From Phialophora verrucosa (taxonomy: Eukaryota > Ascomycota > Eurotiomycetes > Chaetothyriales > Herpotrichiellaceae): a stretch of 64,000 nt of DNA. The translations under genes and the position numbers were made by a program. The stretch lies in the NCBI GenBank assembly GCA_002099365.1, contig MSED01000001.1, forward strand, positions 3,658,001-3,722,000. The letters run 5' to 3'. How positions within the stretch are numbered: position 1 is the stretch's first letter; each line of letters opens with the position of its first letter. This document shows positions 21,110-31,200 of the stretch, in pieces. The notes under the pieces were generated by a model that had not been told where the DNA came from, searched no databases, and was given only the letters and a program-made list of their open reading frames with translations.

Positions 21110-21632
21110 TTATCGGTGCTTCAAGAGAAACCATGTCAGCAAGCGTCCGTCTCGGGGTATCCGTATTCCATAGTTTCTCTACTCGAAACCGTGCTGTAGT
21201 TCGTACCTTGATGAATCCGATATCCTGGCTCTTCTCCCGGAAGCACTGACGGCAGATGTTCAGGCCATACTTGCGGATCAGACCGGCCGTGTGGGTGCAG
21301 ACTCGGCTATGGACGACCACAGTGTCAGTACAGACCTTGTTCGTCTAGCTTGCATGTGAAAAATGGTTGTCCTCCGATGTCCTGTATGATCATAACCCGT
21401 TTTACGCCGATGTACCACCCTCTGCTCTTGCCTCTGCACCCAACTCGACTTTTTCACTCGTTCGCTCAATTCCCTCTCAAGGGCGGTTTCATCTCTTCTG
21501 GAACAGAGGACCTTATCCCGGCGACAGGACATCTTCGAACTCGGACAGGTGGCGGGGGATGGAAACGCACCATGATCGCGAACCCTTGCCGTAGGTTCGG
21601 GGCCGCGAGTACCAGACGCTCTCGTGAGACAT
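21110..21632 (-). CDS. RPS29: 40S ribosomal protein S29 (uS14), 3 coding exons
   Basis: A small zinc-binding protein of the 40S head. Coding exons are 21571-21632, 21207-21306 and 21110-21118. The last is only 9 nt and encodes the final His-Arg plus the stop. The spliced product is 56 residues, exactly the family length, and reads MSHESVWYSRPR at its start and GLIRKYGLNICRQCF in the middle. The four zinc cysteines are C21, C24, C39 and C42. Splice evidence: donor GTGCGT with acceptor CATAG (intron 1, 264 nt), and donor GTACGA with branch TTGCTGAC and acceptor TTGAAG (intron 2, 88 nt). The pieces are too short to show as long open frames, so simple ORF calling misses this gene. Confidence is high because the whole protein is recognisable. 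Confidence 0.95.
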
Positions 21633-22900
21633 GATTGAGGTTGCGCGCGGAGAGAGGACGGTTCTCTGATTTTTCGTCTGCCGCTGTGGTTGATGTTAGA
21701 TTATTCCTTTGAGCCCGAGGGGATTGTGCGTGCATTGGATTTGGTGCTGGGCCGTGCCTTTCAGGGGGAACTCCTGGTGGGTAGACTCACATTTGGGACT
21801 GCGCAAAGAAGGGTTGTACGTCAAGTGGTAGATTTCTCACGTTGAAATCGTGCCTGCGACGGTGAAGTTGGAAGTTCTCGGCGCGGATTTCAGAATGTGG
21901 GATCCACATTGCCAAGAATGTCGAAGCGGCACGTGATAACTAGGGTAGAGCAGATGGCTCGATTAGTAGTAGGGCTCTCGCTCATTCAAACTCAAAAGGG
22001 CGAGCCGACAATTCCTTCTCCCTAATCCCCCCTCTAGCCCTCGCCTGGGGTAAATGCTCGACGCCATGTTTCGACGATGAACAGGATGAATGCTATTGTC
22101 TGGCCGCACCAAGGTCAGTTTGGCTGCAATGTCGAATGGGCCAAAGCTCGGCATTGGATCATCATCCCCGTGGGGCGCCGTCGACAACTATGAGCGGATA
22201 AGCTCCTCCTCCTTACAGTACACAGTAGTTGCTATTCCCAGGACTTTATGGCCAAGATTTATCCTATTCTCACACCGGGCATTCGACAGAGGACATGATT
22301 TGGAGGCAGGCCATAGACCTTAATCCGCCATTCGCAGAGACGCCACTGTCCCTGTCGTTACGAACATACCGAGTAACTGGTAGTTCTTTCATTTTCGTTT
22401 GTGAACAACACCATTTACGAGGACAGTCGCGGGGCAAAACTCCTATCAAGGGTATATATTGATCAGCCACATAGGCCTGCTGTCCTTATCCCGATGCTTC
22501 GAACCTCAACGATATTGGAATAATCACCGACACATATGCCCTAACACTTGGAGTGACTTGGACAGGGGATCAGAGGGTGTGGAGAAGATTGGCCTGCATA
22601 CTACCAGACAGAGGATGATGTTTACCTTATTGCTTAAATCTCTGCCGCAGCCTGGCATGATTTCAGTGTATTAATCGAGAAGCTTGACATCAGCCGAATC
22701 CAAGTGTGCAACAGGCTGCGAGTGAATTCTTCGAATCCATCTGTCGTCTCTGGATTCAACTTGTAAAGGCAGTGTCAGACTTCGGAAGTACGCAGCCATG
22801 TAAGCTGCGCGGCGTCCAAACGGCATTCCTCTACCAGATTACAGCGCATCGTGCGATTGCCTAAAGTACTTCGGCCGGCTTGGATCCAAAGCGATTAATA
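21633..22900. other. Intergenic, RPS29 promoter side
   Basis: About 1.27 kb. The first part should be the RPS29 promoter and leader. The rest has only short overlapping frames without family features. A weak tRNA-like stretch near 21819-21870 was rejected (no T-loop). Confidence 0.6.
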
Positions 22901-23890
22901 TCAGAACACGTCCCCGTCTCTCATATACCTGCGTTGCTTGCGTTCCAGCTGCTCCCTCACCTTCTTCACAAACTCCGTACATTCAACAGGATAGGCCAGT
23001 ATCATCTCCTTCGCCCATCCCTTGCGGCGATAGTCCTCCAGAGGCCATACACACCCATAGCCTTCGTCGAACTCGCCGCCATCTGCCAGGGTGTCGAGAT
23101 AGTCGTTGATTTCGAGCCGAGCCTGGCATTCTGCCTGAAACTCTTGGTCCAAGAGAGTTTGGCGTGGCGACGCAGGCTTCTCTGCTGAAGATGATTGAGG
23201 AGGTTGCTTGGTGGAGCGGCTGCCGTGACGGGCGACGAGTTTGAGAACCGAGTATGGTGTTTTGACTAAGCGAATGGCGGATATTGTCAGCTGTCGGCAA
23301 GGATCATGAATATGGGCATAGACATAGATGGAGAATAGCGCAGGGATACGACTGCCAAGGGCGTACATACATCTTGCGGTCTGGGGTTGGATGTCGCCTC
23401 CGGATGACTGGTTCGGGACCATTCTCAGGACGTCCACAGCGTCGGAAAGTTCGTCCCACGTCATTATCACTGGTTCTTCGGGGCTGATGGCCATGTCATT
23501 GCCGCCGCCGCCGTTGTCGTCGTCGTCGTCGTCTCCATTTTTAGATCCATCGACGCTAGAGTCGGAGCTCTCGGAGTCAGTGGCATCTTTATCGGTCCTG
23601 GGCATCCCGCTGGGATAGACCTGAGTCGGCTGTCCTGGTGACTTCACTTTGCGTCCCTTCGGTGCTGCCTTGTCGGTTGCATCACCACTGCACTGGGCCG
23701 GCTGTCGTGAAGGTGGCCAGACTCCGCAGTGCAAGAACTCAGGAGGCCATCTCTCCGCGACGAGAGATGCCGGAGTCTGCTGCCCTTCGGACACTGTATG
23801 TGGTGTTTTGTTGCTACTGCGGCAATGATGCTGTGAGCAATCCGAGTGAATCATCCTCCCTACTAGTTTTGCATCAATTGTGGTATCCAT
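22901..23890 (-). CDS. Unrecognised acidic protein with probable in-frame intron
   Basis: A 329-codon open frame that I cannot assign to a family. An intron can be read at 23266-23370: donor GTATGT, branch GCTGAC, acceptor TTAG. It is 105 nt, a multiple of three, so the frame stays open with or without splicing; the spliced product is 294 residues. Residues about 105-135 are Ser/Asp/Glu-rich and include a run of Asp coded by a GAC/GAT microsatellite (about 23513-23532), next to a short Gly run. The C-terminal half is charged and helical (LLDQEFQAECQARLEINDYL, FVKKVREQLERKQRRY). No signal peptide or membrane segment is seen once the intron is removed. The start is the first ATG of the frame and is uncertain. 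Confidence 0.55.
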   Translation of the reverse strand: MDTTIDAKLVGRMIHSDCSQHHCRSSNKTPHTVSEGQQTPASLVAERWPPEFLHCGVWPPSRQPAQCSGDATDKAAPKGRKVKSPGQPTQVYPSGMPRTDKDATDSESSDSSVDGSKNGDDDDDDNGGGGNDMAISPEEPVIMTWDELSDAVDVLRMVPNQSSGGDIQPQTARCMYALGSRIPALFSIYVYAHIHDPCRQLTISAIRLVKTPYSVLKLVARHGSRSTKQPPQSSSAEKPASPRQTLLDQEFQAECQARLEINDYLDTLADGGEFDEGYGCVWPLEDYRRKGWAKEMILAYPVECTEFVKKVREQLERKQRRYMRDGDVF

Positions 23891-25039
23891 TCTCTATGAC
23901 GAATGAGGATTAACTGAGTGTGTGTAAATAAGTATAATCTCGATTATCAGGCGATATTGATCGGTGTTCCGAGACTGTACGCATACAGTAATGGCCAATA
24001 CGTCGTGGTTGAGGCGTGGTCATTCGCACACCTGAATATAAACTGGGACGCATGCATCGAGCAACGCCACACCATCCCAAGCAGTCATCAGCTTAGTACT
24101 TGGCGAAGAAGGGTGCTCCTGGCATGGACCCGGCATGCTCAGGATAATGACGGGGAAAGTGCTCGCATGATCGATCGCTGTGCAAGGCTCGGCCATCACG
24201 GAATGGAATGCCTAGACACGCGGGTACGTAAACAGCACAAGACAAGGCATCTGAGATTGACCAGCCAAGAGTGGGAGAGTAAGAGAGTGGGAGGACATGT
24301 GAACAGTGTGAAAGTGGTGTGACATGCTCTTATTCGTGCCCAGACTGGTTGTCGAAAGATACCATTTGTCGAGAAGGAAGAATAACGAGATTGTGGTTCG
24401 ATTAATTATAACGCCCGAAAATGGCGTCTCTCTGATTGGGCATCCTGATTCTTAATTTGCTCTTCTCTAACATCCGCCTTTGTTTTTAAACCTCTCATGA
24501 TCATCTATACCTCCACAGGGCGACATCGGTGGAGTTACCCGACGACATTCTGTCAGATTCGATTTCTCAGATGTCACAGAATTGCATGCCTTGGCTGTCT
24601 CTATCCCATAATCGCCGACCCGAAGTATTTGCCAGCTTCCTCCACAGTGCCACAGCATGGAAGATGACAAGCACCGGTTCGATAGAACAGGAACAACATC
24701 CTCAAAGTCCCTTGTTCGGTGGACATACTGTCGACTGCTCCCATCCGATTCATCATGCTTCGAAAAGAGAGATCTTTGATCAAGCTGATGATAAATTGAT
24801 TGGAATCCAATCTGGCGTGACTATCAGGTAAACAATTCATGCAGATGTCTACATGACATTCTATCCTACTCTGCTCTGCACAGGCTCTGTGCTTCCGAAG
24901 CTTAAGATCCCACAAGGTTTGAGCAGGCTCCTACCTATCATACTAAACACGCTCGACACAGTGAACAATCCTCTGACTGACCAAATCTGTGATCATCTGC
25001 GATCTATCACTAACCTCTGAGCATACTCTATCACCCACA
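23891..25039. other. Intergenic between unrecognised gene and secreted protein gene
   Basis: About 1.15 kb. Open frames at 23918-24322 (+) and 24601-24915 (-) lack motifs and good start contexts and are not called. Composition is slightly more A/T-rich than to the left, but there is no strong RIP signature. Confidence 0.55.
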
Positions 25040-25624
25040 ATGAGACAATTCACCCTTCTCGCCGCAGCAGTGGCTCTTTCCGGCCTAGCCACGGCCTTGC
25101 CCATTGAAGTTCGCAACGGACCTGACGCTGCGCATCCTCAGGACCTCCAGAATGGGGCCCTCCCCAGCTACGATCTCGCCATTGGCGGCGGCCGCTTCGA
25201 CATGTCGGAGCTCCAGTCTTTCAGCCTGTTCTACGCCAACAGCAGCGCCTACATCGGACAGATCAAGTACCAAACGTACTCGGAACCATTGATCGTTTCG
25301 GGCGCCCAGAACGGCATCGGCACCCTGACTTTCCAGTCTATCCACTCGTCCCCGACGGGCTGGCAACAGATGTATGTCACGCCGCGGCAATCGAAGCCCG
25401 TGGGCTTTACTACGCCTCACGCATCATCTCCGCACAGTGTCCGTGTCGATGAATTCAGCTTCAGACGCAACCGGAGCGGGCTGCAGAACCATGGCAGGAA
25501 TTTATTCTACGCGTGCCAGGATGCGGAGGGCAAGTTTGCGGCGCTCCATAGCTATCAGATCTGGTGGATGGGAGATGGCTTGCCGAGCAGATGGTCGTGT
25601 AAGGGGCCTATTACCATCTGTTGA
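25040..25624 (+). CDS. Small secreted protein, 3' end formed by a retrotransposon LTR
   Basis: A 194-residue protein with a clear signal peptide: MRQF, then a hydrophobic core LLAAAVALSGLATA, with cleavage probably after A19. The mature part is Tyr/Ser/Gly-rich with blocks SLFYANSSAYIGQIKYQTYS, GIGTLTFQSIHSSPTGWQQMY and PVGFTTPH. There are two N-x-S sites (NSS, NRS) and three cysteines, an odd number for an extracellular protein. I do not recognise the family with confidence. I chose ATG 25040 (context CACAATG) because it starts the signal peptide; the frame is open from 24989. The last two codons, TGT TGA, are also the first six bases of the copia LTR (25619-25886). The natural C-terminus may therefore have been replaced or shortened by the insertion, and the third cysteine may come from the LTR. 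Confidence 0.72.
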   Translation: MRQFTLLAAAVALSGLATALPIEVRNGPDAAHPQDLQNGALPSYDLAIGGGRFDMSELQSFSLFYANSSAYIGQIKYQTYSEPLIVSGAQNGIGTLTFQSIHSSPTGWQQMYVTPRQSKPVGFTTPHASSPHSVRVDEFSFRRNRSGLQNHGRNLFYACQDAEGKFAALHSYQIWWMGDGLPSRWSCKGPITIC

Positions 25625-25886
25625 GCTGAGGCGTTATTTGCAGTCATATATGCATATGCCATTGTACAGCTGTCTGTCTTATTTACAGAGGTCTTTGCGC
25701 CTTCTTATATATCTGAAAGACGCCTGTGCCTCTCTGCCTCAACACCACCGCCGAGGCACCTCTAAGGCACTCGGGGGCACTCTAAGGCACTCGGGGCACT
25801 CTTAAGGCACTCTCGAGACACTCTTAAGACGCGCCGTTGTCTTAAACGGCGCCAACGAGGTGCCTCGGAGTGTGCTCGGTTTAACA
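25619..25886 (-). repeat. Ty1/copia LTR (3' LTR of minus-strand element)
   Basis: Read on the minus strand, the LTR starts TGTTAA and ends TCAACA, the usual TG...CA copia-type ends (RIP explains TGTTGA to TGTTAA). It sits directly after a polypurine tract (TAGGAGGGTG) that follows the stop of the pol frame. A TATA-like ATATATAAG (minus strand, near 25707-25715) lies in its middle. Near 25754-25835 there is a short imperfect tandem repeat of about 20 bp built on AAGGCACTC. Unlike the rest of the element it keeps many CA/TG dinucleotides. The 5' LTR partner was not found in the window, so the outer border rests on the terminal motif only. Confidence 0.68.
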
Positions 25887-27941
25887 CACCCTCCTAGGGC
25901 GTGATTATCTCTTAATCTCGGCCTGAATATTAACTAGATTCAGCTGTCGTATAAAACGCTCGAATACCTGTCTTAGGAGAGGTTTTATAAGGCCGTCTGC
26001 CTTTATAGCGCTGGTAGAGACCTATTTAACATCGATAGTGCCTTCTTAAACCTCTTGACATAACTAATGCTAATATATATTAATGTAGTGTAGGCGGGTT
26101 ATAAGGAGAGGTTCTTCGGCCTTTAGAAGGCGTATTATTTATTTATTATTTAACTGTATTATTAAGCCTCCGTTAAAGCTAAAGTTAATATAGTTAAAGA
26201 ACCTCTATTAGTATAGCAGTTCTTTTACGGATCGAGATAATATAAATAACTCTACTTCTATAGTCGACGTTATAATAGTTACCTACTTTAAGGCCTTCTA
26301 GTTAATTAAGCCGTTATATAAGCTAAAGAGGTATCTATTAAAGCTCTTTTTATCTATATTATTAATAAATACGGTGTTTAAGTAATACTTAAATAAAAAG
26401 AAAAGTAACTAAATAAATAGCCGTATTTTAACCTCTAAAGGCTTAAGGACGCCTCTATATTTAATTATAAGATATTTTAAATAGCTAAAATAAGCTAATA
26501 CTCTATTAGCGAGATATATATATTTTAGTAAAGGGTTCTATAGATACTAAGAGAGGATTAAGACTACCTTTATAATATTTAGTTTAGTAATAATAACTAT
26601 AAAATTAATTAAGCTAATATATAACTAAAACTTATATTTATTTAAGGTAAATACTTCGCCTTTATATTAATTTAATATATCTACTAGTAGAGGGGTTTAT
26701 ATAAAGTACTTAATATTAAAATATATAATTATTTTATTAATATAAGAATCTTAATATAACTAAAGAAGGCGTCTTAATTTATTATAAATAATATATATAC
26801 CGAAGAACTAGTTAGCCTTTATAATCTTTCTTAGCTTAAGGTCTCTCTATAGCTTATTAACTAACTCTTATACCTTTAGAGCGTCTTTCTTTAAGAAGAG
26901 GAAGATAATATCGTTAATATAGAAGAAGAAGATAACTTAGCTATTTACTAGTATATAGTTTATACCGGAGACTCTCTTAAGGTCTAGTTTAGTAACGATA
27001 TTTACTAAATAGTTATACTAAAGGTATAGTGACTATTTAAGGTTATATAGAGCCTTTAAAAGCTAAAGGACTTTATTATTTTATTAAAACCCTAGTAGCT
27101 ACTTAATTATAACATCTTTATTAATATTACTATTAAGGAAGGTATTAATAGCGTCGAGCTATATAATTTTAAGGTTAAACACTATTAAAAGTACTATTAA
27201 TACTCTAAAATATTAAATTATAAGCGTTATAGTATAGTTATCCTTTTAAGAGGTCTAAAGATCTTCTTAAATATAAATTCGCGCCTTAAACTTATTTAAA
27301 TAACTATCTATATTAAACTTATACTTAAATATCTAAAGAAGCGGTAGTAGCTTATATTAAGGTTATCTAGAAACCTCTCGAAATATTCCTTTCGCCTTTA
27401 ATACCTTAAACTTTATATAAGCTACTATAATAAAATATTTACTAAATAAATACTTACTAAGGTCTCTTTAACCTTTTAGTTCTAGAGGTAATATATCTCT
27501 ATAAATCTTTAGCTTATTTAAGTCTTAAGATATTACTACTAATACTAATATTTTATTTATCGCCTAAGAACCTTTTAAGAGGGCTATAGAGAAGCTATAA
27601 TAGTATTCTAAAGGTCCTTTAGTATCTAGAATAAATTATATTAGCTATCTCTTCTTTCTCTTACGCTTTAAGCCTTCGGGGAGGATATTATCGTCGCTTA
27701 GTGCTATAGAAATTTTATACGCGCGTAGTGCTAAGTTTAGTCTCTATCTTATTAGTCTTTCTTATATAGCCTATATTAGTTTATATATATCTTCTACCCT
27801 TTTAAATAAGGATAAAGGAGGTATAATAAAGTTATTATCTATTATATTAGGTGTATATACGGTATTTAGCGTATTTACCTCTAGTTAAGATATTTTTAAA
27901 GACTAAGAAGACCTTCGGTATAGAGTAATTTCTAATATTAT
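25887..27941 (-). pseudogene. Ty1/copia pol, RNase H and reverse transcriptase part, RIP-mutated
   Basis: Minus-strand translation with RIP-type stops (TAG/TAA for Gln or Trp) gives a copia polyprotein end. The stop is at 25905-25907. RNase H blocks read in order: SRSVKELL, KAEEPLL and AIKADGLIKPLL at about 25.95-26.3 kb. The reverse transcriptase follows at about 26.65-27.0 kb with FFFYINDIIFLF, RKIIKAN and a FFGIYI block. The catalytic Y-x-D-D is Y-I-N-D, the first Asp lost by a TpG-to-TpA change. The frame continues to 27.9 kb, where the gypsy LTR begins; its integrase continues at 39643 on the other side. The element is dead. Confidence 0.8.
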
Positions 27942-28240
27942 TAAATTAAGGTAAGGCTTTATAGCCTTTAGGTAGAGGGTCGTATAGCGATAAGCACTAC
28001 CTCTTTATCTCGAGTACACTATATAGTAATAAATAGCTTTATAAGTAATAGTGTTATATATTTTATTACCTATAGTATATATATATATTAAATATATATA
28101 ACTACTCTACCTATAATATATAGCGGAGGTATATAGCCTTACGCTAAGGATTTAATTAATTAAATAGTATAGTTACTTATTTATATATTATATAGATACG
28201 TATAGTTAATTAGCGCTATAAGCATTACCGCCTTATTATA
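27942..28240 (-). repeat. Gypsy LTR, 3' copy in element orientation
   Basis: 299 bp. It aligns without gaps that I could see to 39344-39642. Nearly all differences are C/T or G/A, as RIP predicts. The adjacent purine tract fixes its role as the 3' LTR. Confidence 0.85.
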
Positions 28241-31200
28241 TCCCTCCCTTATCGCTCGCTTCTTAACGACCTCGCTTAAGTACTCTTAAAACTAATCTTA
28301 TTACCTTTTATAAGCTTCTTTATTATCTCCCTAAAGTTATTAATCTACCTATCTTTTAATCCCTTCGGACTTTTTACTCTTAGTTTAGGAGATAACCCTA
28401 TAGCCTTCACCTTATATCTAACTATCCTATAAATATCTTATATAACCTTATATCGATCCCTAATATCTATAGTAACAGCTAAAAGTATCTATTAAAGGCG
28501 TCGAGATTTATATATCTTTATATTAATATTAGCTACAGTATTCTTAATAATCTAGAGTCCGTAGCTGTAAGTATCACCTTATTAATTTGAAATAAGCTTT
28601 ACCTCGCGCGAAGTAATACTAAAGACTTTAGTACTTAGCTATTTAATAAAGAAGTTTATTACAGTTATAGCTCCTTAAATTTAGGTTAATAAGGAATTAA
28701 TAATTAAGTAAGATTAAGTTGTAGCGTTAGCGATAAGGAATAGCTAATAGTTTCCTTCTCCTTTTAAGTTATTATTAAATATAATAAGGCGTCTTATATA
28801 GTCGTTTATATCTCTTTAACCTTTAAACTTAACTATTTATTTAGCTTTAAGGTAAAAATTAACTTAGCTTTAGAATATTAAGCTTATAATATATTTATAC
28901 TATATATAAGTCTCTTTATAGCGGGAAGTAATTCCAGCTTTAATAAAGGAGTCACTAACCTATTCGGAATTAGTAGGATTAAGGCGAGCTATCTTTAGGC
29001 TATAAGATAAAATATTAATCGTATAATAAAAAAGTAACTAAGAAGAACTTAATAGCGCCGCTAACTCTATTCCTTTTCTTATCTTTTAATTAATTAATTA
29101 AGACCTTTTATCGGATCTTTATAATATATCGCGATTTATTTTAGACCTTTAAGGTATAATCTAATACCCTTCTCGGCTATATAAAGGTATACGGCTATAT
29201 AAGATTTAGGTATATATTTTATAAGTAGCGATAGCGCGCTAATTATCTTGTCGGCTCTAAATTTATAATAATATATTATATCTTCCTTTATTACTAGTAA
29301 CTTTTATAACTTAAAGTTCTACTAATAAATATACCGCTAGATTATTAACTAAATAAACCGAATAGTTAGCTAAGTATTTAGGATTAGATTCGGTAACGTT
29401 AAAGAAGTATTAACTATAATTAACTCGAGCGGAGGAATAGTACTAAAGGGACTTATAATATATATTTCTTAGTTTATAGTCTATTAACTAATTTTAATAC
29501 TATAGAATATACCGGAGATTTTCAGCTTCTTTATAGATAATTTATATATAGATATTAAAGTATTAAGGCTAAAAGTTATTATTTATAGACGGGGTCTTTT
29601 TAATATTCTCGAGATATTAATAGGGTTATTCTTTATTAGCTTTACTTATTCTTTACTTTTAAGAATAGGATAGGGTTTATTAAGCTTTATAAGTTAAACT
29701 AATTCTTTTTAATATACCTTAACTAAATTTAATTTAATTATTATTATACTTTATTATAGCTTTATAGAAATTAACGTTATAGGACTTAAAGTTTAAGGCG
29801 ATTCTAAACTAGCTTACTCGATTTATTTCCGCTAAATATTTAGTCGCTTAATTAAAGTAGTAGTAGGCCTACTTAATCCTAAAAGATTCGCGATTATAGG
29901 AGTAGAAAGCTTACCGGTCTCCTTATATATAATAGGCCGATAACTAATAGTCTCTAGTATAGGCTTAATAATTTACTTCGGCGGCGTAAATAGAGCTATC
30001 TTCGCGTCTAGACGTCCTTCCGAGGCGATTAAGTTTATATAGTTAAGAGGTTAAGCGTTAACTTAATATAGTTTATTTATTTTAGTTAATTTATATCTTT
30101 TAATTATAAGAGCCTATTTAAGATTACTTTAATTTCGGTCTTAGGTAGCCTTATTAGTAGCCGCGCCTTTATTTATAATAATCTATAAATCGCTAGCGGT
30201 TAAATATAATATAGTAGAGAAGTAACGCCTTAGTTTCGGCTACCTCTTAATTTTCGTAAGTCGATAGATTATTTTATATAAGGCTATTTATAGTATTATT
30301 AGAGGTGTCTTATCGAAATATAATAAATACTTTTAAATATATTAATACTAATTTAATAAAGTAGTAGTATCTTCGCTATATAAAATAATAAGTTAGTTAA
30401 AGAACTCTATAGAAGTCTAAAGAGATAGCTTTATAATTTCCTTTAAGGGTAGCTTAATATTCTTTTCTTTATACTTATTAATAAATATTTTAATATCGCT
30501 TATACGCGCGTAATCCGAAAGGAGTTTTAATTAAAGTTCCCCTTAACGGTTATATTTCTTACTAAACTCTTCTTTTCCGGAAACTAATATACGGTACTTC
30601 TTAAATTCGATCTTAGTAAGTTTATAATACTTTATTAAGTTATAAACCTTTTAAGTTATTATATTACACTAGTTACTTATTTCTTTATACTTAATTTTAA
30701 TATAGCTAAAGAAGTTATTAATATAATCCGGATTATCCTAATTAATAGCTTTAACGATAACTTTAAGGGATACTTCTTTAGTTCGGGTAAGGTAGCGTAC
30801 TAATAAAATAGGCTAGTTATTAACTATATAAGTATTAGGAGCTTAGTATTTTTGTTGTCGGTCAGCAGGAACTATAGAATTAGGATTTAGTTAAATAACC
30901 GGCGGCTTTAGTTATAATTAACGCTAAGCTCTAAATATCTTAATAGTAAGATTAGTCTAGGCTTTTAGTAAGAAGCTATAAAGATAAATCTAAAAGATAA
31001 TAGGAATAAAGCGTATAATTAAATAAAGCTTATAGTATAATTAAAATATTAAAGAGAGAGAGAAAAGGTAAACTTAATAAAAACGCTAGTAGTTATAAAG
31101 ATATTAAAGATTAATTTAAAGATTTTAGAATAATTTAGAAGATTAAACTAATAATAAAGAAGGACTATTTAATAGTTAAAGTTTATACTAAGAAAGGAAG

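Noticed and set aside
21819..21870. Possible tRNA (GTCAAGTGGTAGATTT resembles a D-arm)
   Set aside because: No GTTCGA-type T-loop and no matching acceptor stem could be found within 90 bases.
23918..24322. 134-codon frame on the plus strand
   Set aside because: No recognisable domain, poor start context, and amino acid composition typical of a random frame.
24601..24915. 104-codon minus-strand frame with several cysteines
   Set aside because: No family match I could name, and overlapping plus-strand frames are equally plausible; not supported as a gene.
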